From: Bordetella genomosp. 11
GTDB taxonomy: Bacteria > Pseudomonadota > Gammaproteobacteria > Burkholderiales > Burkholderiaceae_B
NCBI RefSeq assembly: GCF_002261215.1
Contig: NZ_NEVS01000001.1
Location: 1,394,374 to 1,458,373, forward strand
Direction: 5' to 3'
Length of the DNA stretch: 64,000 bases
Numbering within the stretch: the stretch's first letter is position 1; the number at the start of each line of letters is the position of its first letter. Below the pieces are notes generated by a model, which worked only from the letters and a program-made list of their open reading frames with translations, was not told where the DNA came from and did no database searches. Both the position numbers and the translations under genes were made by a program. Shown here in pieces: positions 9,070 through 16,976 of the stretch.

Positions 9070-9107
9070 AGCACGCCGATGGTGCGTAGATGCATTAATC
9101 TGGTGCG
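9070..9107. promoter_or_regulatory. Two NtrC-like enhancer sites upstream of urtA
   Basis: Site 1, 9070-9086, reads AGCACGCCGATGGTGCG. Site 2, 9091-9107, reads TGCATTAATCTGGTGCG. The known NtrC consensus is TGCAC, about five bases, then TGGTGCA. The two sites are 21 bases apart, two helical turns, and lie about 150 bases upstream of the sigma-54 promoter, as in the glnA enhancer. A further half-site TGGTGCA is at 9164-9170. Confidence 0.72.
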
Positions 9108-9284
9108 TATCGCCCATAAGGGGGATACCCGCAGGGGTCGCCGGGGCGTGCAAAGAGCCGGGGTGGTGCAATACAGTTCTGGGGCAAGCCAAACAGGGGC
9201 ATCCCGCCAGCCAGCGCCAGGCTCGCTACGGGAATGCCGCAAACCGGGACCGCCCGCCTTGCCGGGCGGCGTCAGGAGAAACCG

Positions 9285-10214
9285 ATGCCCTACGCCTATG
9301 ACCTGAAGGACCTGCGCCTTTTCAAGGCCGTGGCCAAGGCCCGCAATCTGGCCGCGGGCGCGGCGACGCTGAATATGACGGCGTCATTGGCTAGCTATCG
9401 CTTGAAAAGCCTCGAATACACCGCGGGCTGCCCTTTGTTCGTGCGGGGCCCGCGCGGAATGACCCTGACGCCGGCCGGCGAGGCCATGGCAAAACATGTG
9501 GACGTGCTGTTCACGAACCTGCATGCCATGCACGAAGAAGTGGGCGCGCACGCCCAGGAGTTGCACGGCAAGGTAAGGCTGCTGGCCAATAGCAGCGCCT
9601 TGCATGGTTTCATCATCCCCAGCGTGGCGCGATTCCTCGCGGCCAATTCGCGCGTCGATGTCGAGATCCAGGAGATGGCCAGCGAAGACATCGCCGGCTA
9701 TATCCGGGAAGGCGAAGCCGATATCGGCGTATTCGCGGGGCAGGTCGACGACCCGGACCTGGTGTGCGAGCTATATGCCATGGACAGGCTGGTATGCGTC
9801 ACGCCACCGGCGCATCCGCTGGTGCAGCGTTCGCGGGCGAGCCTGAAAGATATCCTGGACAACGATTTCGTTTGCCGCGACCTCGCCAGCAGCAATACGC
9901 AGTTCCTGTTGGAGCGTGCGGTCGAAATCGGCAAGCCCGTGAAGGCGCGCGTGTATGCGCACGATTTCGCGGCGGTGATGCATTTGGTGTCGGCCGGCGT
10001 GGGCGTGGCCCTGGTGCCGATGAGCGTGGCGGAGCCTGCCTTGCGCGACGGGCGCGTCGGCGCGGTAAGCCTGCTCGATCATTGGGCGTTCCGCGAGCTG
10101 CACCTGGTCATGAAGCGCGTGCCGGCACAGGCCGAGCTGGTTCACCAGTTCGCCACGATACTGATGCACGATCCGCTGGTGGTGACGACACGCTCGTCCA
10201 CGCATTGGGCCTGA
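9285..10214 (+). CDS. LysR-family transcriptional regulator
   Basis: A 309-residue regulator of normal LTTR size. Its winged helix-turn-helix reads DLRLFKAVAKARNLAAGAA...SYRLKSLE...LFVRGPRGMTLTPAGEA (residues 6-68). The effector domain includes RVDVEIQEMASEDI and SAGVGVALVPMS. The ATG at 9285 has an AGGAG about 9 bases upstream. It is divergent from urtA, but the intergenic region carries NtrC/sigma-54 signals, so control of urt by this protein is not implied. Its target is unknown. Confidence 0.85.
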   Translation: MPYAYDLKDLRLFKAVAKARNLAAGAATLNMTASLASYRLKSLEYTAGCPLFVRGPRGMTLTPAGEAMAKHVDVLFTNLHAMHEEVGAHAQELHGKVRLLANSSALHGFIIPSVARFLAANSRVDVEIQEMASEDIAGYIREGEADIGVFAGQVDDPDLVCELYAMDRLVCVTPPAHPLVQRSRASLKDILDNDFVCRDLASSNTQFLLERAVEIGKPVKARVYAHDFAAVMHLVSAGVGVALVPMSVAEPALRDGRVGAVSLLDHWAFRELHLVMKRVPAQAELVHQFATILMHDPLVVTTRSSTHWA

Positions 10215-10276
10215 AGCCTTTCGCCGCCACGGATCCAGGTATGGATGAATAGGCAGACCGGCGTTCTAAACAAACA

Positions 10277-10315
10277 TATAATTGTGTTTTTTCGGCAATT
10301 TACTAAAATGTAAAT
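10277..10315 (+). promoter_or_regulatory. Promoter and probable autoregulatory operator of the hipBA-like pair
   Basis: A perfect -10 hexamer TATAAT lies at 10277-10282. The palindrome ATTTAC-TAAAAT-GTAAAT covers 10298-10315 and abuts the ATG of the antitoxin gene. The stretch is strikingly AT-rich for this genome. HipB-type antitoxins repress their own operon by binding such palindromes, so the role is inferred from family behaviour. Confidence 0.5.
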
Positions 10316-10693
10316 ATGCCAAAGCGATCTGCCGCTCTTAATTCCATGCCGCCCGGCGTGCTGGCGGACCTGCGCTTGCTCGGTGAGAATCTCTCTATAG
10401 CCCGTAAACGCCGTCGCGAGCCATTAAAGTCCTGGGCCCAGCGCATCGGCGTTTCCGAGCCTACGCTCATGCGCATGGAGAAGGGCGATCCGAGCGTTTC
10501 CATGGGTGTTTACGCCACGGCATTGTGGCTCGTCGGCCGATCCGACGCGCTGGTCGAGCTCGCGGCGCCCGAATACGATCGAGGCGCCCTGGAGGATGCG
10601 GTACGCGCAGCCAAGGCCCGGTCCATACGCAAACGGCCAGTGCTGTACGAGGTCGCACGACAATCCGATCACGACGAAGGCGCCGAACCATGA
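10316..10693 (+). CDS. hipB: HipB-like XRE-family antitoxin/repressor
   Basis: A 125-residue protein. Its helix-turn-helix (about residues 20-75) reads LGENLSIARKRRREPLKSWAQRIGVSEPTLMRMEKGDPSVSMG, seen as RRREPLKSWAQRIGVSEPTL and RMEKGDPSVSMGVYATALW. The rest is a charged C-terminal tail. Its stop overlaps the hipA-like start (ATGA), the usual antitoxin-first arrangement. It should bind DNA and neutralise the kinase toxin. Confidence 0.82.
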   Translation: MPKRSAALNSMPPGVLADLRLLGENLSIARKRRREPLKSWAQRIGVSEPTLMRMEKGDPSVSMGVYATALWLVGRSDALVELAAPEYDRGALEDAVRAAKARSIRKRPVLYEVARQSDHDEGAEP

Positions 10694-11934
10694 TCGAGTT
10701 CGATATCAAGGATTACCAGGCCGGGGACGCGCTCTACTTGTGGTGGCTTGCAAACCCCGAGGCGCCGCGCCTGATCGGTGAGTTGCATATCGTGCGCGCC
10801 TTGAAGGGCGTCTCGCTGACCTACGCTCCAGCCTGGCTGAAGTCGGGTTTTCCTCTTAGCGAAGACCTGCCCCTGATTGCCGCCGAACTTTCTCCCAGGG
10901 AAAAGGAAACTGCCGCGGGTGCGGTCGACGATGCCCGCCCCGATCGCTGGGGCGAGCGCCTTATCCGCTTTTTGGACAAGCCACCCCGTCTTTCGGTGCT
11001 GGACTTTCTGTTCTACGCGGGCGATGAGCGCTTCGGTGCGCTGGGCGTGTCCGTTTCCGCGGACCAATACATCGCACGATCCACCGGCCCATTGCCGAGG
11101 CTCGCGGACGCCGCCGAGATGGAGCAACTGGTGCGCCAGGTCATGAACGGCGAACCGGTGGATGAGCAGAAGCGCCGCCTGATCACGCCCGGTACCACCT
11201 TGGGCGGCGCGCGTCCGAAGGCGCTGTTGAACCTGCAGGGTCATCAATGGGTATTGAAATTCAACGAGCCCGGCGAACTCAATGATATGTCGCTGGTGGA
11301 GCACGCCACGATGACGCTTGCCGTACACGCCGCCATTCATGTTGCGCCTACGCAAGCGGTGAAGGTGCGCCACGGGCACGCAGTCGCCGTGAAGCGTTTC
11401 GATCGGGAAAACGGCACGCGCAGGCACGCCCTGTCGGCCAACGTAGCGCTGAAGGCAGCCAGGCAGGAACTGGGGTATCCGGAACTCGCCCAACTGCTGC
11501 GCAGGCGCGGGGTTACCGCGGGCAATCGGAACGTGGCGCAGATGCAAGAGATTTTCCGGCGTATGGTGTTCAACATCCTGATGGACAACACAGACGATCA
11601 TGAGAAAAACCATGTGCTGTTGATGACCCCGAGTGGCGAATACGAACTCTCTCCCGCTTTCGACGTTCTGCCGTCCGGACAGGCCCTCGGCTTCCAGCAG
11701 ATGCGAGTCGGCGCGGCCGCGGGCGACTCGACGCTCGATAACGCTTTATCCGAGTGCGAACTGTTCGGCCTCGACAAAGACGAGGCCAGGAAGCAGGTTC
11801 GTCGGGTTTGCAAAGTCATTTCCGGATGGAAGCAGCACTTCGCACACGCCCACGTGAGCGCCGCCGACATCGAGTCATTGGCCGCCCAGATCGATCGGCC
11901 ATTTCTTTTGGATCAGCGCAGGGCATTTGCCTGA
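10690..11934 (+). CDS. hipA: HipA-like serine/threonine kinase toxin
   Basis: A 414-residue HipA-family protein. It has the TTLGGARPKALL segment of the N-lobe, VAVKRFDRE and the catalytic loop FNILMDNTDDHEKNH with the Asp and Asn expected of the kinase, then LSPAFDVLPS, the DFG-like metal motif. HipA of E. coli phosphorylates glutamyl-tRNA synthetase and induces persistence; the target of this homologue is not known. All catalytic motifs are present, so it looks active. The ATG at 10690 overlaps hipB. The 224-bp gap after it holds the inverted repeat at 11978. Confidence 0.85.
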   Translation: MIEFDIKDYQAGDALYLWWLANPEAPRLIGELHIVRALKGVSLTYAPAWLKSGFPLSEDLPLIAAELSPREKETAAGAVDDARPDRWGERLIRFLDKPPRLSVLDFLFYAGDERFGALGVSVSADQYIARSTGPLPRLADAAEMEQLVRQVMNGEPVDEQKRRLITPGTTLGGARPKALLNLQGHQWVLKFNEPGELNDMSLVEHATMTLAVHAAIHVAPTQAVKVRHGHAVAVKRFDRENGTRRHALSANVALKAARQELGYPELAQLLRRRGVTAGNRNVAQMQEIFRRMVFNILMDNTDDHEKNHVLLMTPSGEYELSPAFDVLPSGQALGFQQMRVGAAAGDSTLDNALSECELFGLDKDEARKQVRRVCKVISGWKQHFAHAHVSAADIESLAAQIDRPFLLDQRRAFA

Positions 11935-11977
11935 CCATCCTCCACGCAGCCGCGTCCGGCGGGTCTCTTGCCGTATT

Positions 11978-12021
11978 GCATGGCCGAGCTTGTCCGATAG
12001 GGCAGACAAGATCGGCCATGC
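11978..12021. repeat. Long imperfect inverted repeat between hipA and ltnD
   Basis: The arms are 11978-11994 and 12005-12021, 17 bases each with 16 pairing (GCATGGCCGA pairs with TCGGCCATGC; CTTGTC with GACAAG), around a 10-base loop. It lies 44 bases beyond the hipA stop and 138 before ltnD. No T-run follows, so a simple terminator is unlikely. It could be an operator or a small element remnant. Confidence 0.7.
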
Positions 12022-12158
12022 GGGGTCCGGTTCAAAGCCATCCGTGGATCGACGTGCTGTGTTACGTTTGCACGCGGAGGCTGGCACAGCCGGCCGCGCC
12101 TGGTGAGCTGACGCGATCGCGCCGGCCCCGCGAGGCGATACAAGACGAGGAGACCAGG

Positions 12159-13055
12159 ATGAAAAAACAGTCCGTCGGAGTCATCGGCCTGGGCGCGATG
12201 GGCGCGGGCATGGCGCGTTCGCTGCGCCGCGCGGGCCATGACGTGCAGGTGCACGATGTGCGTCCCGACGTGGCGGCGGCTTTCGCCCGCGAAGGCGGCC
12301 GGGCGCACGATAGTCCGGCCGCGCTGGCGCGCCACTGCGAGGTCGTGATTTCAGTGGTCGTGAACGCGGCGCAAACCGAATCGGTGCTGTTCGGCGAACA
12401 GGGCTGCGCCGCTGCCCTGGCGGCCGGCTCGGTATTCGTCATGTGTTCGACCGTGGATCCGAACTGGTCGGCGGCGCTGGAAACGCGCCTGGAGGACCTG
12501 GGCCTGCTGTACGTCGATGCGCCGATTTCCGGAGGGGCGGCCCGCGCGGCCAGCGGCGAGATCACCATGATGACCGCGGCGCGGCCGCAGGCCTATGCCA
12601 AGTGCGAGCACCTGTTCGACGCCATGGCCGCGCGCGTATACAAACTGGGGGATCGCGCCGGCGCGGGCAGCAAGGTGAAGATCATCAACCAGCTGCTTGC
12701 CGGCGTGCATATCGCCGCGGCCGCCGAGGCCATGGCGTTGGGCCTGCGCGAAGGCGTGGATCCCGAAGCGCTGTATGAAGTCATCACGAATAGCGCCGGC
12801 AACAGCTGGATGTTCGAGAACCGCATGGCCCATGTCCTGGCGGCGGACTACACACCGCTGTCGTCGGTGGACATTTTCGTCAAGGACCTGGGCCTGGTGC
12901 TGGATATGGCGCGCGCCAGCAAGTTTCCCTTGCCGCTGTCCGCGACGGCCCATCAGATGTTCATGCAGGCATCGAGCGCCGGCCATGCGGCGGAAGACGA
13001 CAGCGCCGTGATCAAGATATTCCCCGGCATCCAGCTGCCCGGAGCGCGGCCATGA
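12159..13055 (+). CDS. ltnD: L-threonate dehydrogenase (LtnD), beta-hydroxyacid dehydrogenase family
   Basis: A 298-residue enzyme. The NAD-binding motif GVIGLGAMGAGMARSLRRAG is at residues 6-25. The substrate motif is DAPISGGAARAASGEITMM, and the catalytic Lys lies in GAGSKVKIINQLL. It should oxidise L-threonate to 2-oxo-tetronate. The assignment to LtnD rather than another HIBADH-family member rests on its place at the head of otnK-otnC-otnI-denD. The RBS is ACGAGGAGA. Its last 4 bases overlap otnK. Confidence 0.88.
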   Translation: MKKQSVGVIGLGAMGAGMARSLRRAGHDVQVHDVRPDVAAAFAREGGRAHDSPAALARHCEVVISVVVNAAQTESVLFGEQGCAAALAAGSVFVMCSTVDPNWSAALETRLEDLGLLYVDAPISGGAARAASGEITMMTAARPQAYAKCEHLFDAMAARVYKLGDRAGAGSKVKIINQLLAGVHIAAAAEAMALGLREGVDPEALYEVITNSAGNSWMFENRMAHVLAADYTPLSSVDIFVKDLGLVLDMARASKFPLPLSATAHQMFMQASSAGHAAEDDSAVIKIFPGIQLPGARP

Positions 13056-14338
13056 TCCGCCTGGGCTGCATCGCCGACGATTTCACCGGCGCCACCGATC
13101 TGGCCAATAACCTGGTGCGCGCCGGCATGCGCACGGTGCAGACCTTCGGCGTACCGGAGGGCGCGCCCGCGATGGAAGGCATGGAGGCCGTCGTGGTGGC
13201 GCTGAAGTCCCGCACCACGCCGCCCGAAGACGCCGTCGCGCAGTCGCTGCGCGCGCTCGAATGGCTGCGCGCGCAGGGTGCCGGGCAGATCTATTTCAAG
13301 TACTGCTCCACCTTCGACAGTACGCCGCGCGGCAACATCGGCCCGGTGGCCGAGGCGCTGATGGCCGCGCTGGGCGTCGATTTCACCATCGCCACCCCGG
13401 CGTTTCCCGATAACCAACGCACCGTCTTCAAGGGGTATTTGTTCGTCGGCGACGCGCTGTTGAGCGAAAGCGGCATGCGCGACCATCCCCTGACGCCCAT
13501 GACCGATGCCAATCTGGTGCGCGTGCTGCAGGCGCAAAGCAGCCGCCCGGTGGGACTGATCGATTACCGCGCGGTGGCCGCGGGCGTATCCGCCATCCGC
13601 GCGCGTATCGATGACCTGCGCCGGGACGGCACCGGGCTGGCCATCGTCGACGCCATCTCCAATGACGATCTGCTGCGCCTGGGGGAAGCCGTCCGCGACC
13701 TGCCGCTGGTAACCGGCGGGTCCGGGCTGGCGATCGGCTTGCCCGCGAATTTCGGCCTGCGGCCATCGCCCATGGCCGCGCGCCTGCCGCCGCCGGTGGG
13801 CGCGCGGGCCATCGTCTCGGGCAGTTGCTCGCAGGCCACGTTGCGCCAGGTCCGCCACTATATCGACGCTGGCGGCGCGGCCCTGGCGATCGATCCCGCG
13901 CGCCTGCTCCAGGGCGCGAACCCGGCCATGGACGAAGTGGAACGGGCCCTGGCGTGGGCCCGTCCGCGCGTGGCGCGCGAGCCCGTGCTGATCTATTCAT
14001 CGGCCCCGCCGGACGCGGTGCGGCAAGTGCAGGCAAGCCTGGGTGCCGACCGCGCCGGTGCCCTGGTCGAAGAGGCCCTGGCGCGTATCGCGCGCGGCCT
14101 GGTCCAGGCGGGCGTGCGGCAGATAGTCGTGGCGGGTGGCGAGACATCGGGTGCCTGCGTGCAGGCGTTGGGACTGACGCAATTGCAGATCGGCGCGCAG
14201 ATCGATCCGGGAGTGCCGTGGTGCCATGCGCGGGGTACCGATGCCTACGTGCCGGCGCTGCATGTGGCGCTGAAGTCCGGCAACTTCGGCGCCGACGATT
14301 TCTTCATCCGCGCTTTTTCGTTGTTGGAGGCCGGATAA
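13052..14338 (+). CDS. otnK: 3-oxo-tetronate kinase OtnK (DUF1537 family)
   Basis: A 428-residue kinase. The N-terminal DUF1537 signature is GCIADDFTGATDLANNLV, with YFKYCSTFDSTPRGNIGPV; the C-terminal nucleotide-binding domain has VAGGETSGACVQALG. The family was shown to phosphorylate 3-oxo-tetronate (and other acid sugars) at C4. It starts inside the end of ltnD (ATGA) and so is coupled to it. Confidence 0.92.
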   Translation: MIRLGCIADDFTGATDLANNLVRAGMRTVQTFGVPEGAPAMEGMEAVVVALKSRTTPPEDAVAQSLRALEWLRAQGAGQIYFKYCSTFDSTPRGNIGPVAEALMAALGVDFTIATPAFPDNQRTVFKGYLFVGDALLSESGMRDHPLTPMTDANLVRVLQAQSSRPVGLIDYRAVAAGVSAIRARIDDLRRDGTGLAIVDAISNDDLLRLGEAVRDLPLVTGGSGLAIGLPANFGLRPSPMAARLPPPVGARAIVSGSCSQATLRQVRHYIDAGGAALAIDPARLLQGANPAMDEVERALAWARPRVAREPVLIYSSAPPDAVRQVQASLGADRAGALVEEALARIARGLVQAGVRQIVVAGGETSGACVQALGLTQLQIGAQIDPGVPWCHARGTDAYVPALHVALKSGNFGADDFFIRAFSLLEAG

Positions 14339-14450
14339 GGCGATCGCGTGGGCCCTGCCAGCGCCCGCGGGCGCCGATGGCGGGTGATAAGATCGTCCCG
14401 CCCCAGTGCGCCCCATGCGGATGGATGCCGGCCGGCGCCATGGAGACCCA

Positions 14451-15125
14451 ATGGACACCGATCTGAAAACGCTGCGCGAGGAAATCTGCCGCATCGGCCG
14501 CAGCCTGTACGCGCGCGGCTATGTGCATGGCACCACGGGCAATATCAGCGCGCGCGTTCCCGCGCAGGCGGGCGGCGGATTCCTGATCACGCCCACCGAC
14601 GCCAGCCTTGGCAACCTGGATCCGGCCCGGCTCGCCTGGGTGGGAGACGATGGCGTCCAGCGCGCCGGCGACCGCGCCAGTAAAACCCTGGCGCTGCACC
14701 GCCGTATCTACCAGGCGGCACCCCACGCGGGCTGCGTGCTGCACACGCATTCGCGCCATCTGGTGGCGTTGACCTTGCGGGGCGTATGGCGCGACGACGA
14801 TATCCTGCCGCCGCTGACGCCGTACCAGGTGATGAAGGTCGGGCACGTGCCGCTGGTGCCCTATTTCCGTCCCGGCGATCCCGCGGTGGCGGATATCGTC
14901 GCCGACTTGGTCGCCCGGCATGCGGACGAGGGCCGCCAACTGCGCGCCGTGATGTGCGATCGCCTCGGCCCGCAGGTCTGGCATGAAACACCGGCCGGCG
15001 CGATGGCTGTACTGGAAGAACTCGAAGAAACCGCCAGTCTATGGCTGTTGGGCGATTGCCGCGCCCAGCCGCTGGACGAATCCCACATCGAAGAACTGCG
15101 CCGGAATTTCGCGGCGCAATGGTAA
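14451..15125 (+). CDS. otnC: 3-oxo-tetronate 4-phosphate decarboxylase OtnC (class II aldolase family)
   Basis: A 224-residue class II aldolase/adducin-domain enzyme. It shows YVHGTTGNISARVP, LITPTDASLGNLDP and the zinc-ligand motif VLHTHSRHLVAL; the later ligand region is around VMCDRLGPQVWHETP. It converts 3-oxo-tetronate 4-phosphate to dihydroxyacetone phosphate and CO2. I chose the ATG at 14451, preceded by GGAG; an in-frame ATG at 14406 has no RBS. The 112-bp gap after otnK is the largest in the operon. Confidence 0.9.
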   Translation: MDTDLKTLREEICRIGRSLYARGYVHGTTGNISARVPAQAGGGFLITPTDASLGNLDPARLAWVGDDGVQRAGDRASKTLALHRRIYQAAPHAGCVLHTHSRHLVALTLRGVWRDDDILPPLTPYQVMKVGHVPLVPYFRPGDPAVADIVADLVARHADEGRQLRAVMCDRLGPQVWHETPAGAMAVLEELEETASLWLLGDCRAQPLDESHIEELRRNFAAQW

Positions 15126-15134
15126 GGAGACACG

Positions 15135-15935
15135 ATGATCAAGTTCGCGGCGAATCTAAGCATGCTCTACACCGAACACGGTTTCCTGGATCGTTTCCAG
15201 GCCGCCGCCGAGGATGGTTTCAAAGGCGTGGAGTTCCTGTTTCCCTATGCCTGGCCGGCCCGGGATCTGGCCGCGCGCCTGGCCGCGCACGGATTGACCC
15301 AGGCGCTGTTCAACGCCCCGCCGGGCCGCGAGGATGCCGGCGAACGCGGGCTGGCGTGCCTGGCGGGGCGCGAAGCGGAATTCCGCGACGGCATCGGTCG
15401 GGCGCTGGACTATGCGCAGGCGCTATCCTGCCCGCGCGTGCATGTCATGGCCGGACTGGCGCCCCAGGGCGTGGATCGCGCCCGCTTGCGCGATACGTAC
15501 GTGCGCAACCTGGCATGGGCGGCGGAAGCTGCCGCGCAGGCGGGCCGCGACGTCGTGATCGAGCCCATCAATACGCGGGACATTCCGGGCTACTTCCTGA
15601 ATCGCCAGGCCGACGCGCATGCGGTGGTCGAAGAGATCGGCGCGGCCAACCTGAAGGTGCAGATGGATCTCTATCACTGCCAGATCGTCGAAGGCGATCT
15701 GGAGATGCGCATCCGCCAGTATGTTCCGACAGGCCGGGTGGGGCATATCCAGATTGCGGGCGTGCCGGCCCGGCACGAGCCGGATGCGGGCGAGGTCAAC
15801 TTCCCGCATTTGTTCCGTGTCCTGGACGAAGTCGGTTACGACGGCTGGATAGGCTGCGAATACCGGCCTGCCGCCGGCACCCGGGAGGGGCTGGGCTGGT
15901 TGCGCGATGTCCGGGCTGCCGGGCTGGGGAGCTGA
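15135..15935 (+). CDS. otnI: 2-oxo-tetronate isomerase OtnI (hydroxypyruvate isomerase family)
   Basis: A 266-residue TIM barrel of the Hyi/xylose-isomerase-like superfamily. It has [19 protein letters not shown], the metal-ligand segment [32 protein letters not shown] text ([16 protein letters not shown]) and [19 protein letters not shown]. It interconverts 2-oxo- and 3-oxo-tetronate, linking both dehydrogenases to OtnK. The RBS AAGGAGA is placed 6 bases before the ATG. Confidence 0.9.
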   Translation: MIKFAANLSMLYTEHGFLDRFQAAAEDGFKGVEFLFPYAWPARDLAARLAAHGLTQALFNAPPGREDAGERGLACLAGREAEFRDGIGRALDYAQALSCPRVHVMAGLAPQGVDRARLRDTYVRNLAWAAEAAAQAGRDVVIEPINTRDIPGYFLNRQADAHAVVEEIGAANLKVQMDLYHCQIVEGDLEMRIRQYVPTGRVGHIQIAGVPARHEPDAGEVNFPHLFRVLDEVGYDGWIGCEYRPAAGTREGLGWLRDVRAAGLGS

Positions 15936-15939
15936 CGCC

Positions 15940-16962
15940 ATGGCGACCGACAACGGGATGAAAATACTGATCACCGGCGGCGCCGGTTTCCTCGGCACGC
16001 AACTGGCGCGCGCCTTATTGAAGCAAGGGCATTTCCGCGGGCGGCCCATCGCCAGCCTGACGTTGGCCGATCGCGTCGCGCCGGCGCACCCGGATGTCGC
16101 CACGGACGCGCGCGTCACGGTGGACATCGGCGATCTGCTGGAACGCATGCCCCCCTTGCTGGCGGCCGGGCACGACGCGGTGTTTCATCTCGCGTCGGCG
16201 GTGTCCGCCGAATGCGAGGCGGATTTCGATCTCGGGCTGCGATCCAACCTGGATACGACGCGCGCATTGCTGGACGGCCTGCGGGCGCAGGCGCTGCGCT
16301 CGGGGCGGCCGCCCGTGCTGTTTTTTTCGAGCTCGGTCGCGGTGTTCGGCGCGGATCCCGGCATTCCCCTGCCGGCGGTGATCCGCGACGATACCCTGCC
16401 CACGCCGCAGTCCAGCTATGGCACGCAGAAGTTCATCTGCGAACAATTGATCGCGGAATACACCCGCAAGGGCTATGTCGACGGCCGCGTGGCGCGCCTG
16501 ATGACGGTGTCCGTGCGGCCCGGACGCCCCAACGGCGCGGCGTCCAGTTTCCTGTCCGGGATTATCCGCGAACCTTTGGCGGGCATTCCGACGGTATGTC
16601 CGGTCGGCCTGGCCACAGAGGTCGCGCTGGCTTCGCCCGCCAATACCGTGGCGGGCATCCTGGCCGTCGCGCAGGCGGACCGTGAAGCCCTGGGTGGCCG
16701 TACGGCGATCAATCTTCCCGCATTGACGGTGAGCGTGCGCCAGATGCTCGATGCCCTGCGGGCCGTGGCCGGGGAGCAAACCGCCGGCCTGGTGACACCG
16801 GCACCCGATGCCGCCATCGCCCGCATCGTGGGCGGATGGCCGGCGCGCTTCGAAAGCCCGCGCGCGGCGGCGCTGGGCCTGAAGCCCGATGTCTCTTATC
16901 GCGCCGTGATCGAACAGTACATTGCGGAAAACGAATCGGGGCGGGCCTCGACCCCTTCCTGA
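15940..16962 (+). CDS. denD: D-erythronate dehydrogenase DenD (NAD-dependent epimerase/dehydratase family)
   Basis: A 340-residue extended SDR. The NAD motif is ILITGGAGFLGTQLARALL near residue 10. The Ser-Tyr-Lys catalytic set is SSSVAVFG and SSYGTQKF. SVRPGRPNGAASSFLSGIIREPL is the family's substrate loop, quoted here as RPGRPNGAASSFLSGIIREP. It oxidises D-erythronate to 2-oxo-tetronate. Its start lies 4 bases after the otnI stop with GGGGA upstream. It ends 14 bases from the convergent MFS gene. Confidence 0.88.
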   Translation: MATDNGMKILITGGAGFLGTQLARALLKQGHFRGRPIASLTLADRVAPAHPDVATDARVTVDIGDLLERMPPLLAAGHDAVFHLASAVSAECEADFDLGLRSNLDTTRALLDGLRAQALRSGRPPVLFFSSSVAVFGADPGIPLPAVIRDDTLPTPQSSYGTQKFICEQLIAEYTRKGYVDGRVARLMTVSVRPGRPNGAASSFLSGIIREPLAGIPTVCPVGLATEVALASPANTVAGILAVAQADREALGGRTAINLPALTVSVRQMLDALRAVAGEQTAGLVTPAPDAAIARIVGGWPARFESPRAAALGLKPDVSYRAVIEQYIAENESGRASTPS

Positions 16963-16976
16963 ACATTCCAACCGGC

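Noticed and set aside
9164..9170. A third NtrC site upstream of urtA.
   Set aside because: Only the half-site TGGTGCA is present; the other arm does not match.
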